Below, one piece after another: positions 44,480 through 54,130 of a DNA stretch of 64,000 bases. Numbering within the stretch: the stretch's first letter is position 1; each line of letters starts with the position of its first letter. Below the pieces are notes generated by a model. The model saw only the letters and a program-made list of their open reading frames with translations. It did no database searches and was not told the DNA's origin. Both the position numbers and the translations under genes were made by a program. Source of the DNA: a bacterium (GTDB lineage Bacteria > Bacillota > Clostridia > Oscillospirales > Oscillospiraceae); NCBI GenBank assembly GCA_004560305.1, contig SFVI01000003.1, positions 1-64,000 of the forward strand, read 5' to 3'.

Positions 44480-47134
44480 GTGCAAGAGAATCATTTAAAG
44501 AATCAGTTTGAAATGGCGCCCACTGTTGCAGTGGTTCTCATACTGTCGCTGCTGTTGACCTATTTTCTGATGTCAGGCACCATGAACTCCATAAACGACG
44601 TCAGTGAACAGGAAGCCCTTGCCCTTCTGACAGAAAACGCGGTGCAGATGAAGAACATCATAGAAAATCAGCTGATCAATAATTGGAAACGGATCGATAC
44701 CGTGTGCGTGGCGCTGGAGCGCTCGGAAGCTCATACGGTAAATGAGCTTATTTCCTTTTCGCAGGATGTGTCAGCCGACGCGTATGACATTCTGCTGCTT
44801 TCGGATGATGGCAGTTCCCTGGACAGATCCGGCCAGTGGGGCTTGAAGCAGATTACGCGGGACCTTCTGCCTCTGATGCAGGACGAGGAAAGGATTCTGC
44901 TTCTGCGGCAGGATAATGATACGGATCTTCTGGTCTTTGGAAAAAGGATCAGGCCTTTTTCTGTTGGTGCAGAGCAGATGGAATATCTGTTTGTGTACTA
45001 CAAGCTGGACTCCTATCTGGAGCTTCTGAAAATGGAATCCTTTGGGGGAAACGGGCAAATCCGAATCATCGACAGCAGAGGCACAACCCTGCTCCATTCT
45101 GACAATCTTCCGGATTCGGAAAACAGATATCTGTTCTTCAGCACATACAAAGACGCAGCGTTTCTTAACCATGATGTTGTAAAGGACGGCGATTCCTTCC
45201 GGGAATATGTGCTTTCGGGTAAGAGCGATGCAATTCATGTGGTGCGTGATTCGGGAGAAAATGAAATCATCAGTTTTTCCAAGATTCCCAACACGGATTG
45301 GCACATCGTTATTTCCATAGACCAGGCGCTGGTTATGGGGACAAGACCTTCCAGTGTGGAGAAGATCGGCAAAGCATCACTGCTGGCAGTTATGTTCATT
45401 GTGTTGTTTTCTTTGCTTACAATCTCTTATATCGTATATAAGGCGCAGAAGAAAACAAATGCCCAGAACAGGGAGCTTGAAAAGCTCAACGAGCAGCTGC
45501 GGGAAAACAACGCCTCCCTGGAAGAAGCACGGCATTTGGCTGAACAATCCTTCCATATGGCCGAGAAGGCAAATAAAGCAAAGAGCGCCTTCCTTTCCAG
45601 CATGTCGCATGACATCCGCACACCGATGAATGCGGTGATCGGCTTTGCCACGCTGGCCCTGACCAATGCTGACAACGCGGAAAAAGTAAAGGAATATCTG
45701 GCGAAGATCCTGGCCTCCGGCAATCACCTGCTCTCCCTCATCAACGACATTCTGGATATGAGCCGCATTGAAAGCGGCAAGATCAACCTGGAAGAGACGG
45801 AGGCCAACCTTTCCGATATCTTCCACGACATTAAGACCATTATCAGCGGTCAGGTCCACGCCAAAGAGCTGGAGCTTTATATGGACATCATGGATGTGAC
45901 CGATGAGGATGTATTCTGTGACAAGACCCGGCTGAACCAGGTCCTGCTGAATCTGCTGTCCAACGCCATCAAATTCACGTCCCCCGGCGGTGCGGTGTCG
46001 GTCCGGGTGTCCCAGCTGCCCAATGCGCCGGAGGGGAAGGGCCTGTACGAGATCCGTGTGAAGGACACCGGCATCGGCATGAGCAAGGAATTTGCCGAAA
46101 AGATATTCGATCCGTTTGAACGTGAACGCAGCTCCACCGTCAGCAAGATCCAGGGGACCGGGCTGGGCATGGCCATCACCAAAAACATCATTGATATGAT
46201 GGGCGGCACCATTGAGGTACACACCGAACAAGGCGTGGGCACTGAATTTGTGATCCGTCTGACACTGCGTCTGCAGTCCGAGCGCCGCAGCGTGGAGAAG
46301 ATCAAGGAGCTGGAAGGGCTGAAGGCTCTGGTGGTGGATGACGACTTTTACACCTGCGACAGCGTGACCAAGATGCTGGTACAGGTGGGAATGCGCTCGG
46401 AATGGACGCTCTCCGGCAAGGAGGCCGTCCTCCGCGCCAGGCAGGCCATTGAAATCAATGACGCGTTCCACGCCTACATCATCGACTGGCGGCTGCCGGA
46501 TATGAACGGCATTGAGGTCACGCGCCAGATCCGCGCTCTGGGGGACGACACTCCCGTCATTATCCTTACCGCTTACGACTGGGCGGATATCGAGGTGGAG
46601 GCAAGAGCCGCCGGTGTGACGGCGTTCTGCTCCAAGCCCATGTTTATGTCTGATCTGCGTGAAACACTGATGACTGCCCTTGGTCAGCAGGAGGCCAGGA
46701 AGAAACACATCCTGCCCTCGCCTCACGAATCGGAATACTTTAAGGGGAAGCACCTGCTGTTGGCAGAAGACAACGAGCTGAACCGGGAAATCGCGCTGGA
46801 AATTCTGGGCAAGTATGGGTTTGTGACCGACACGGCGGAAGACGGCGCGGCAGCGGTAGAAAAGGTGGCCGCTTCCAGGCCAGGCGATTACGACCTTGTG
46901 CTGATGGATATTCAGATGCCGGTCATGGATGGCTGCGAAGCGACCCGGAGGATCCGCACATTGGAGGAGCCGGCTTTGGCCAACATACCCATTCTGGCGA
47001 TGACCGCAAACGCATTCGATGAGGATCGGAAGGCCGCTATGGCCTGCGGAATGAACGGCTTCCTCTCCAAGCCCATTCAGATTGAGGAGCTGTTCCAAAC
47101 ACTGCAGAGTCTGTTCCGCTCCGGCGCGGTATAA
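44480..47134 (+). CDS. Hybrid sensor histidine kinase with two receiver domains
   Basis: 884 aa. A membrane helix (about residues 15-34) and a second one near 290-315 flank a Cache-like extracytoplasmic sensor. A coiled coil leads to HisKA with SSMSHDIRTPMNAVIGF. The ATPase has a N-box (LNLLSNAIKFTS), G1 (VKDTGIGMSKEF) and G2 (GTGLGMAITKNI). Receiver 1 (ALVVDDDFYTCDSV, IIDWRLPDMNG) and receiver 2 (LLAEDNELNREIALEILG, LVLMDIQMPVMDG) follow. The start is a GTG at 44480 with GAGGAG upstream, better placed than a GTG at 44456. No HPt or DNA-binding output is encoded here. It is co-transcribed with the binding lipoprotein. Confidence 0.93.
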   Translation: MQENHLKNQFEMAPTVAVVLILSLLLTYFLMSGTMNSINDVSEQEALALLTENAVQMKNIIENQLINNWKRIDTVCVALERSEAHTVNELISFSQDVSADAYDILLLSDDGSSLDRSGQWGLKQITRDLLPLMQDEERILLLRQDNDTDLLVFGKRIRPFSVGAEQMEYLFVYYKLDSYLELLKMESFGGNGQIRIIDSRGTTLLHSDNLPDSENRYLFFSTYKDAAFLNHDVVKDGDSFREYVLSGKSDAIHVVRDSGENEIISFSKIPNTDWHIVISIDQALVMGTRPSSVEKIGKASLLAVMFIVLFSLLTISYIVYKAQKKTNAQNRELEKLNEQLRENNASLEEARHLAEQSFHMAEKANKAKSAFLSSMSHDIRTPMNAVIGFATLALTNADNAEKVKEYLAKILASGNHLLSLINDILDMSRIESGKINLEETEANLSDIFHDIKTIISGQVHAKELELYMDIMDVTDEDVFCDKTRLNQVLLNLLSNAIKFTSPGGAVSVRVSQLPNAPEGKGLYEIRVKDTGIGMSKEFAEKIFDPFERERSSTVSKIQGTGLGMAITKNIIDMMGGTIEVHTEQGVGTEFVIRLTLRLQSERRSVEKIKELEGLKALVVDDDFYTCDSVTKMLVQVGMRSEWTLSGKEAVLRARQAIEINDAFHAYIIDWRLPDMNGIEVTRQIRALGDDTPVIILTAYDWADIEVEARAAGVTAFCSKPMFMSDLRETLMTALGQQEARKKHILPSPHESEYFKGKHLLLAEDNELNREIALEILGKYGFVTDTAEDGAAAVEKVAASRPGDYDLVLMDIQMPVMDGCEATRRIRTLEEPALANIPILAMTANAFDEDRKAAMACGMNGFLSKPIQIEELFQTLQSLFRSGAV

Positions 47135-47226
47135 ACATTTTTTCCCTTTTTGAAACGCCCTGGCGCTGTTATCCATCGGGCTGTATGGTTTCGCCTGATT
47201 TTTCCTGCGATATTTGCCCATAGAAA

Positions 47227-47260
47227 AACTGCCGTCCGGCTGGTCAGCCGGACGGCAGTT
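47227..47260. terminator. Bidirectional terminator
   Basis: 15-bp perfect arms (AACTGCCGTCCGGCT and complement) with a 4-nt loop, between the convergent kinase gene and the transporter operon. Confidence 0.8.
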
Positions 47261-47291
47261 GAATGTGCAGGATAATACTTCCTGACTATGC

Positions 47292-48053
47292 TTACTCCTG
47301 AGCGGAAGCGGCGGTCTCCTTCTGCTCCACAGGCACCACCTTGACAATGCCCTTCTTCCACAGGATGCGGGCGCAGAGAATGGTGACAGGGATCATAACG
47401 ATGATGAGGATGCCGGCCAAACCCGTAGAGCCGATGCCCAGCACGGTCAGGGCGGTCACCAGCAGGGCGGGAACCAGGGCAGGCAGCAGGTGATTCTTCA
47501 CCTTGGTCTTGCCATTGCCGCTGCTGAGCAGGCCCAGGGCCATGCAGCCGAACAGGGCGGGCAGCAGGTAGTCGCTGGCGGTGACCACATAGGGGTTCTC
47601 CAGAATGGGCTTAATAAAGCTGAGCAGCACCACGCCAATGGCCAGGATGATGATGGTGACAGCGGAGGAAACGGCAGTGGCGATCAGGGCAACAGCGTCG
47701 CCCTCCACGGTGTTGGGCTCCACCTTGGCGATCTGCTGGGCATTGATGATGCAGGGAATCTTCAGGTTCATCACGTTGCCGGAAGCAAAGGTCAGGTAGG
47801 TGGAGGAGCCCAGAATGGGGGTGTAGCTGCCCACCTCGGCGATGGACGCGGGGCCCATGATGGCGGTGATGGCGATCAGGCCGGGCAGACACATTTTGAA
47901 GCTGGGCATGCAGTCATACACGGTGCAGACGATAAAGGGGATCACCAGCATGTAGGCAATGAACAGCACCATGAAAACGCGGCCGGATTTGTGGGCCCAT
48001 TCAGTAAAGGGGTCCAGAGCGACTTTTTCCTTGACTTTCTTCTCTTTTGCCAT
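47292..48053 (-). CDS. Small permease partner of the DUF5058 protein
   Basis: 253 aa with six or seven hydrophobic helices (FMVLFIAYMLVIPFIV, LIAITAIMGPASIAEVGSYT, AVSSAVTIIILAIGVVLL). The N-terminus is lysine-rich and cytoplasmic. The ATG at 48053 is chosen over an earlier frame because AAGGAGGTAAAGAAA precedes it. It lies 13 bp after the DUF5058 gene. The pair looks like a two-subunit transporter whose cargo is processed by the amidohydrolase encoded upstream. Family name uncertain. Confidence 0.75.
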   Translation of the reverse strand: MAKEKKVKEKVALDPFTEWAHKSGRVFMVLFIAYMLVIPFIVCTVYDCMPSFKMCLPGLIAITAIMGPASIAEVGSYTPILGSSTYLTFASGNVMNLKIPCIINAQQIAKVEPNTVEGDAVALIATAVSSAVTIIILAIGVVLLSFIKPILENPYVVTASDYLLPALFGCMALGLLSSGNGKTKVKNHLLPALVPALLVTALTVLGIGSTGLAGILIIVMIPVTILCARILWKKGIVKVVPVEQKETAASAQE

Positions 48054-48066
48054 TTTCTTTACCTCC

Positions 48067-48777
48067 TTACTTGAACAGACCGACCCACAGCACGCTGGAA
48101 GCCATAGCAACCAGCATGGCGATGGCCATGGTGAAGTTGTTGAGCCACTTTGCCTTCTTGCCGATGACGCCGCAGATCAGGGTGACCACAAAGCTGACCG
48201 CCATGGTCAGGGTGGTGGGCAGATCGGTGAAGAGCAGGATGGGGATGTACACGGAGAACATGGCCAGGAAGAAGCAGCCGGACATGACCTGGCCCCACTC
48301 GCTCTGGCCCACCTTGGCCTTCATGATGCCGGTGGAATACTTCTTGGCGAAGAGCACGGCCACGATGGGACCGGTGATGATGCCGAAGGACATAACCATC
48401 ATGACTGCGCCGAAGACATTGGCATCCGCGTTCAGAATCTCGGACATGGCAGCGCCCAGGGCGTCCACAGTGTAGTTGGAGGCCATGGCCTCATAGGACA
48501 AAGAGCCGATGACGGACAGACGCCACCAGGGCCAAATCACGCCCAGGGACACCGTCAGCGTGAGAAAGCCCAGCAGAATAGCAAGGCTGGGAACAATGGA
48601 CGAAGTGGCGGTAGCTTTGACAACGTTGCTGATGGTCTCACTGGAGACCCCCAGCTCCTTGCAGCGCTTGGAGGCTTTCATCACGCTCAGCACCGCATAG
48701 GCAATAACAATCAACAGGCCAACTGCAACCAGGACAAGCAGCAAGGGGCTGTTGGCAACGACAGATCCTTTTACCAT
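48067..48777 (-). CDS. DUF5058 family membrane protein
   Basis: 236 aa with about six hydrophobic helices (LLLVLVAVGLLIVIAYAVLS, ILLGFLTLTVSLGVIWPWW, VMMVMSFGIITGPIVAVLFA). I assign DUF5058 from memory. It is the middle gene of a three-gene operon with the M20 amidohydrolase and the small permease. Transport of a peptide-like or acylated amino acid is inferred from that partner. Confidence 0.78.
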   Translation of the reverse strand: MVKGSVVANSPLLLVLVAVGLLIVIAYAVLSVMKASKRCKELGVSSETISNVVKATATSSIVPSLAILLGFLTLTVSLGVIWPWWRLSVIGSLSYEAMASNYTVDALGAAMSEILNADANVFGAVMMVMSFGIITGPIVAVLFAKKYSTGIMKAKVGQSEWGQVMSGCFFLAMFSVYIPILLFTDLPTTLTMAVSFVVTLICGVIGKKAKWLNNFTMAIAMLVAMASSVLWVGLFK

Positions 48778-48817
48778 GTTTTTTCCTCTTTTCTCTTTTT
48801 TTGTTTTTGCTTATTGA

Positions 48818-50035
48818 TCAATCCTGATGCTCCTCCAGCCAGCGGGCCGCCACATAGGCATAGGCGGCAGCGCCCTCGAAGAGCTTGGAATCATCAAACC
48901 GGGCCTTGGGGTGGTGCTGGGGATAGCAGTAGCCATTCTCGGGATTGCCGACAGCCAGCATCATAGAGACGGAGGGGACCTTGGTGCTGATAAAGGCAAA
49001 GTCCTCGCTGCCGCCGGAGATCTTGTTGCTGTCACCCATGGCCACAGAGGCGGGAACAGCGGCCTGGCCCAGCAGCTCCGTCATGTACTTGACGGCACTG
49101 GCAGAAACCTCTTTATCGGAGATGTTGGGGGGGCAGTGGCCCACAAAGTCCACATCCACCTCACAGCGGTAGGCCTTGCCCACAGACTCGGCAATCTCCT
49201 TCACGCGCTGCATCAGCATCTCTTCGGTGGCCTCATCGCCGGTGCGGATGGTGCCCTCCATGACGGCGGTATCGGCAATTACGTTGGAGGCAACGCCGGC
49301 CTGGAACTTGCCGGTGGTGATGACGCCGAAGGTGCCGGAGGTCAGCTCCCGGGAGTGAATCTCCGCCAGGGCCACATGAATATGGGCCGCAGCGGTGATG
49401 GGGTCGATGGTCAGATGGGGCATGGCGCCGTGGCCGCCCTTGCCCTTGACGGTGATCTTATACTGGTCGCAGGAGGCCATGCCGCGGCCGCCGTCCATGA
49501 TCAGCACAACGCCGTGAGGCATGGGCATGCCGGTCATGGAGTGGATCATCATGGCGGCATCCACATGGGGATTCTCCAGCACGCCGGCCTTGACGCAGCT
49601 CTCCGCGCCTTCCAGTGTCTCCTCGCCGGGCTGGAACAGCAGCTTGACGGTGCCCTGAAGCGCATCCTCATGCTCCTTCAGCAGCTTGGCGGCGCCCAGC
49701 ATCATGGCCGCATGGGTGTCATGGCCGCAGGCGTGCATCTTGCCGGGATTTTCAGAGGCGAAATCCACCTCTGCCTCCTCCTGGATGGGCAGCGCGTCCA
49801 TATCGCCGCGGATCAAAAAGCACTTGCCCGGCTTCTTGCCCCCGGCCAGGACCACCAGACCGCCTTCACCGCAGTCCTGAGGCTCATAGCCCATTTCCTC
49901 CAGCTTGGCTTTCACAAAAGCCTTGGTAAACTCCATTTCCAGTCCCAGCTCCGGGTGCTTGTGCAGCTCCCGGCGGTTGGCCTGAATCTCCGGCTGCAGG
50001 GCGATGGCTTCCTGCAGCAGTTCCTGTGCGTTCAT
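48818..50035 (-). CDS. M20-family amidohydrolase (hippurate hydrolase/IAA-amino acid hydrolase type)
   Basis: 405 aa. Metal-binding motifs: LIRGDMDALPIQEEA, MHACGHDTHAAMMLGAAKLL, LFQPGEETLEGAESCV, and the late histidine in YCYPQHHPKARFDD. The lid domain is KGKGGHGAMPHLTIDPITAA. It should hydrolyse an N-acyl or N-amide bond of an amino acid or dipeptide. CAGGAGGTTATTGA precedes the ATG at 50035. It is the first gene of the operon. Confidence 0.94.
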   Translation of the reverse strand: MNAQELLQEAIALQPEIQANRRELHKHPELGLEMEFTKAFVKAKLEEMGYEPQDCGEGGLVVLAGGKKPGKCFLIRGDMDALPIQEEAEVDFASENPGKMHACGHDTHAAMMLGAAKLLKEHEDALQGTVKLLFQPGEETLEGAESCVKAGVLENPHVDAAMMIHSMTGMPMPHGVVLIMDGGRGMASCDQYKITVKGKGGHGAMPHLTIDPITAAAHIHVALAEIHSRELTSGTFGVITTGKFQAGVASNVIADTAVMEGTIRTGDEATEEMLMQRVKEIAESVGKAYRCEVDVDFVGHCPPNISDKEVSASAVKYMTELLGQAAVPASVAMGDSNKISGGSEDFAFISTKVPSVSMMLAVGNPENGYCYPQHHPKARFDDSKLFEGAAAYAYVAARWLEEHQD

Positions 50036-50101
50036 TCAATAACCTCCTGTTGGTACACTCAGCGATTTAATTCACTAAATGTTAAAAAATACAATGTGAC
50101 A

Positions 50102-50130
50102 AATATACTCCTGTAGACTTCAGAAGTCAA
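50102..50130 (-). promoter_or_regulatory. Promoter of the M20/DUF5058 operon
   Basis: On the minus strand TTGACT, 17 nt, TATATT. The -35 region overlaps a GACTTC-A-GAAGTC inverted repeat (50117-50129), a candidate operator. The remaining AT-rich stretch to 50300 shows nothing else. Confidence 0.6.
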
Positions 50131-50301
50131 CAATAATTTTCACTTTAACAGAAAATTTATTCATCGTTTGCTTTTGACTTCCAATTTTTGCCAAACGCTG
50201 CACTCCTATTGTTTTCTGATTTTTCTTATATTTTTTCTTTTTTCCCTTCTTTCCTTTGAGACGGGTATGAATAATTATTCTTTTTTTGCTGCATTTATTC
50301 C

Positions 50302-50356
50302 AAAAATATTAAACTCCCCATTTCCCGCAGGGGAAATGGGGAGTTTAATATTTTTT
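50302..50356. terminator. Long hairpin terminator after the DAHP synthase gene
   Basis: More than 20 bp of perfect complementarity (AAATATTAAACTCCCCATTT in the left arm) with a GCA-type loop and A/T runs at both ends. It lies 5 bp from the aroF stop. Confidence 0.9.
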
Positions 50357-50360
50357 TGCT

Positions 50361-51392
50361 TCACAGCATTTCAGCCAGGTCCAGGATCAGCCGCTGGCTC
50401 TTGTCCCAGCCCAGGCAGGCATCGGTAATGGACTTGCCGTAGCATCCGCCGCCCACAGGCTGAGCGCCGTCCTCAATATAGCTCTCAATCATCAGGCCCT
50501 TCACCAGGCGGCCCACATCCTCGTTGAGCCGGCGGTTCATCACGATCTCCTTGGCGATGCGGATCTGCTCCAGGGGCTGCTTGCCGGAGTTGGAATGGTT
50601 GGTGTCAATGATCACAGCCGGGTTCTGCAAGTCCGGATTCTGGGAATACAGATCGCTGACCAGCAGAATGTCCTCATAGTGGTAGTTGGGATGGGTCTGG
50701 CCCTGCTTGTTCATATAGCCCCGCAGGATGGCGTGGGCATAGGGGTTGCCCTGGGAATGAACCTCCCAGCCCCGATAAATAAAGGTATGCTTATCCTGGG
50801 CAGCGGTGATGGCATTCATCATCACGGAGAAGCTGCCGGAGGTGGGGTTCTTCATGCCCACAGGCACCTCAATGCCGCTGGAGGTGAGCCGGTGCTGCTG
50901 GTTCTCCACCGAGCGGGCGCCCACAGCCACATAGGCCAGGATATCGTCCAGATACTTATAATTCTCGGTATACAGCATCTCATCGGCACAGGTGAAGCCG
51001 GTCTCCTTCACCACCCGCATATGCAGCTCCCGGATGGCGATGAGGCCCTTGAACATATCCGGCTTATGCTCCGGGTCCGGCTGGTGCAGCATACCCTTGT
51101 AGCCCTTGCCAGTGGTGCGGGGCTTATTGGTATAGCAGCGGGGGACGATGAAAATTTTATCCTCCACCTGCTCCTGCACCCGGCGCAGCCGCTGCATATA
51201 GTCCAGCACGCTGTCAGGATGGTCGGCAGAGCAGGGACCGATGATCAGCAGCAGGCGCTGGTCCTTGCCGGAGAGGATGTTTTTCAGCTGAATATCCCGC
51301 TGTTCAAAGCAGCGAGCCATCTCCCCGGTGAGGGGATACATCTCCTTCACCTCGGCGGGGATGGTGAGCTTGCGCACGAATTCCATGTTCAT
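50361..51392 (-). CDS. aroF: 3-deoxy-7-phosphoheptulonate synthase (DAHP synthase), class I
   Basis: 343 aa. It joins PEP and erythrose 4-phosphate at the entry of the shikimate pathway. Class I features: LLLIIGPCSADHPDSVLDYM, IFVVPRCYTNKPRTTGKGY-type active-site region, CADEMLYTENYKY, GARSVENQQHRLTSSG, and VIIDTNHSNSGKQPLEQIRI. The length and N-terminal ~45-residue extension fit the AroF/G/H type, which is usually feedback regulated; which amino acid is unclear. AAGGAG lies 9 nt before the ATG. Monocistronic. Confidence 0.95.
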   Translation of the reverse strand: MNMEFVRKLTIPAEVKEMYPLTGEMARCFEQRDIQLKNILSGKDQRLLLIIGPCSADHPDSVLDYMQRLRRVQEQVEDKIFIVPRCYTNKPRTTGKGYKGMLHQPDPEHKPDMFKGLIAIRELHMRVVKETGFTCADEMLYTENYKYLDDILAYVAVGARSVENQQHRLTSSGIEVPVGMKNPTSGSFSVMMNAITAAQDKHTFIYRGWEVHSQGNPYAHAILRGYMNKQGQTHPNYHYEDILLVSDLYSQNPDLQNPAVIIDTNHSNSGKQPLEQIRIAKEIVMNRRLNEDVGRLVKGLMIESYIEDGAQPVGGGCYGKSITDACLGWDKSQRLILDLAEML

Positions 51393-51456
51393 AAGGCATT
51401 TCTCCTTGGGCAGAAAGTAAAAGCAATTATATGCCCCGGAACGAAAAATGTCAATT

Positions 51457-54126
51457 TTATTCCACAGATTTCAGGGACTCCGACATATTGATTTTTTTCA
51501 GCTTTCGGCTCATGACCAGCCGCACCAGCAGGGCGAACAGGGCCGTCAGCACCAGGCTGTAAACATAGCTCATGGCCGCAATGCGCACATCGAAGCACAT
51601 GCCGTCGGTATGGATCTGCTGCATGACGAAGGCATGGAGCAGCTTTCCGAAGGGCAGGCCCAGCAGCGCGCCCAGCGCCGTCAGCATGTACACTTCCCGG
51701 AACACATAGGCGGAGGATTCCCCGTCGTAAAAGCCCAGGACCTTAATGGTAGCGATCTCCCGGATGCGCTCGCCGATGTTGATATTGATCAGGTTAAAGA
51801 GCACAATGAAGGCCAGAGCGCCGGCGCAGAGGATAATCAGTAGCACCACAATGCTCAGGCTGGCAAAGGAGCTGTCCACCGTGTCCCGCATGTCCTGGTT
51901 CAGGGCCACCCGGCTCACCAATTCATCCTCCAGCAGCCCCGCGGAAGCGGTATTGGGGTCCTGCCCTTCCCGGAAGCCGGCGTAGGCCGCATTCACCGGG
52001 GCTTCGCCGTTGAGCTTCATCAGGCTCTGCTCCGTGACAAAGACAAAGTCCCCCAGGTAGTTATCAAACACACCGCTGACGGTGAGCGTGATCTTGTTGA
52101 AATCATCGTTGGTGATCTCCAGCCGGTCCCCCGGCGCCACGTTCAGGGACCCGGCGATGCCCATGGAGAGAACCGCTTCCCCCTCCCCCGGCAGGCTGAC
52201 CGGGCCGGTTTCATTGTGGAGAGAGAGGAAGTCCTCCAGGCTCCCTGCCATAACGGCGGTGAGGGCAGCGCTTTTCACCTTGTTTCCGGCGGCAACATCC
52301 CCGTTGCATCGGGAGAGATAGACCAGGCCCTCCAGGCTGTCATGGCTTGCCAGAAAGTCGCGCTGCTCTTCATCGCTGAGCTCCTCGCTGAAGTTGATCT
52401 CCGCGTCATAGAGGCTGATCTCGCCGTACTGGTAATCGGTGACGTTCTGGATGGAGTCCCGGACACCGAAGCCGGTAAGCAGCAGGGCCGTGCAGCCGCT
52501 GACGCCCAGGATCATCAGGAAGAAGCGCTGCCTGTAGCGCAGCACGTTCCGCAGGGAGACCTTGTGCAGGAAGCCGATCCGCCGCCAGAGCCAGCCGATC
52601 CGCTCCAGCAGGATGCGCTTGCCGTTTTTCGGGGCCTTGGGCCGCAGGATGGAGGCGGGCACCTCCCGCAGCTCCTTGCGGCAGCAGTACAGCCCCACCC
52701 CGGCGGTGCATAGCAGGGCAATGGCCATGGACAGGGCCAGCATCCCCGGCTGGAAGGTATAGATCAGCTGCTGAGTGAAGTTATACAGACTGGTGTAAGC
52801 AGCCCAGAACACCCGGGGAATGAACCAGGTGCAGAGGAAAAAGCCAAGGACGCTGCCGATCAGGCCGGCAGAGCCGGCATAGATGATGTATTTCAGGCTG
52901 ATAAGCCCCTTGTCATAGCCCATAGCCTTCCACACGCCCACCTGGGTGCGCTGCTCGTCCACCATGCGGGTCATGGTGGTTCCGCAGACCAGGGCAGCCA
53001 CCAGAAAGAAAAACACCGGGAACACCACGGAGATCTTCTCGATGATGGCAGAGTCCTGCTCAAAGGCAGCATAGCCCACGTTCTCGCTCCGGGTCAGGAC
53101 GTAGACAGATGGCGCTTCAATATCGTCCAGCTCCCGCTCCGCCTCATCCAGGTCGGCATAGGTCTGGGCGATCTCCTCCTCGGCCTCGGTAAAGGAGGAG
53201 TTGATCTGATCCAGCAGCTGCCGGTAATAGCCCAGATTTTCCTCCGGGGAGAAGCCCATGCCGTTCATAAAGTCCCGCACCTGCTGCCGGGCATCTTCCT
53301 TCTGCCTGGCGATCTCCGCCTCGGCATCTGCCAGCTTTTGCCGGCCCTTTGTGATCTCCTCCCGGTTATCCAGCACCAGCTCCTGATACCGAAGCCGGGC
53401 CTGCTCCTCCGCCAGGGCGGTGACTGCGTCCTGGGTGCTGTCGATCCGTTCCTCATAGGCGTCAGAATATGCTGCAGCGCTGTTTGGCAGGGTCAGAAAA
53501 ACTTCCTTATAATAATCCGCCGTGAAGCAGTCCCGCAGCAGATAGACGCAGGAGAACACATGGCCGTTGCCCAGGCTGCTGGTGCCCCGGTCCTGATTGA
53601 TATACAGGGGGCTGGTGGCAAGGCCCACCACGGTAAATTCCCGGCGGCTGAACTGGTCCAGGGTGTCCCGGCTGTTGGTGTCTGACAGGGAGATGGTCCG
53701 GCCCAGCATGGTCTCGTCCCAGGCGTCCGCCTCCAGGACGCATTCGCTGTCCGTCTCCGGCATACGGCCGGCCACCAGGCGCAGGGTGTTGACATTTTCG
53801 GTGATGGAATGGGCCTTGAATACCAGGTCGTTGCCGCCGATGCGCACCAGCACATCCTCATAGCAGCCGCCCTCGGCGGCGAGTACCGGCTCCTGCTCCG
53901 CCATATTCAGCACGTTGTCCTCGGAAAAGCCAATGGTGGAGATGACGCGGTAATCATAGAAGTTCTGGCGGCGGAAATAATCGTCGGCCGAGTCCACCAG
54001 CATGGGGCGGCAGATGCGAAGGCCCGCAAAGAAGCCCACGCCCAGGGCGATGATGGTGAGGATGGCCAGATAGCGGCCCAGGCTGTTTTTGATCTCCCGA
54101 AAGGTAGAAGTGATCAGTATATCCAC
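51457..54126 (-). CDS. FtsX-type ABC transporter permease
   Basis: 889 aa. N-terminal helix (IKNSLGRYLAILTIIALGVG), a large extracytoplasmic domain, then a coiled coil (about residues 225-330, rich in E/K/Q: KLADAEAEIARQKEDARQQV). Two FtsX core domains each with three to four helices follow (PVFFFLVAALVCGTTMTRMV and SFASLSIVVLLIILCAGAL). This is the layout of large macrolide/lipoprotein-type permeases working with a MacB-like ATPase. It starts with GTG at 54126, 4 bp after the ATPase stop, so translation is coupled. Confidence 0.9.
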   Translation of the reverse strand: MDILITSTFREIKNSLGRYLAILTIIALGVGFFAGLRICRPMLVDSADDYFRRQNFYDYRVISTIGFSEDNVLNMAEQEPVLAAEGGCYEDVLVRIGGNDLVFKAHSITENVNTLRLVAGRMPETDSECVLEADAWDETMLGRTISLSDTNSRDTLDQFSRREFTVVGLATSPLYINQDRGTSSLGNGHVFSCVYLLRDCFTADYYKEVFLTLPNSAAAYSDAYEERIDSTQDAVTALAEEQARLRYQELVLDNREEITKGRQKLADAEAEIARQKEDARQQVRDFMNGMGFSPEENLGYYRQLLDQINSSFTEAEEEIAQTYADLDEAERELDDIEAPSVYVLTRSENVGYAAFEQDSAIIEKISVVFPVFFFLVAALVCGTTMTRMVDEQRTQVGVWKAMGYDKGLISLKYIIYAGSAGLIGSVLGFFLCTWFIPRVFWAAYTSLYNFTQQLIYTFQPGMLALSMAIALLCTAGVGLYCCRKELREVPASILRPKAPKNGKRILLERIGWLWRRIGFLHKVSLRNVLRYRQRFFLMILGVSGCTALLLTGFGVRDSIQNVTDYQYGEISLYDAEINFSEELSDEEQRDFLASHDSLEGLVYLSRCNGDVAAGNKVKSAALTAVMAGSLEDFLSLHNETGPVSLPGEGEAVLSMGIAGSLNVAPGDRLEITNDDFNKITLTVSGVFDNYLGDFVFVTEQSLMKLNGEAPVNAAYAGFREGQDPNTASAGLLEDELVSRVALNQDMRDTVDSSFASLSIVVLLIILCAGALAFIVLFNLININIGERIREIATIKVLGFYDGESSAYVFREVYMLTALGALLGLPFGKLLHAFVMQQIHTDGMCFDVRIAAMSYVYSLVLTALFALLVRLVMSRKLKKINMSESLKSVE

Positions 54127-54130
54127 GGCA

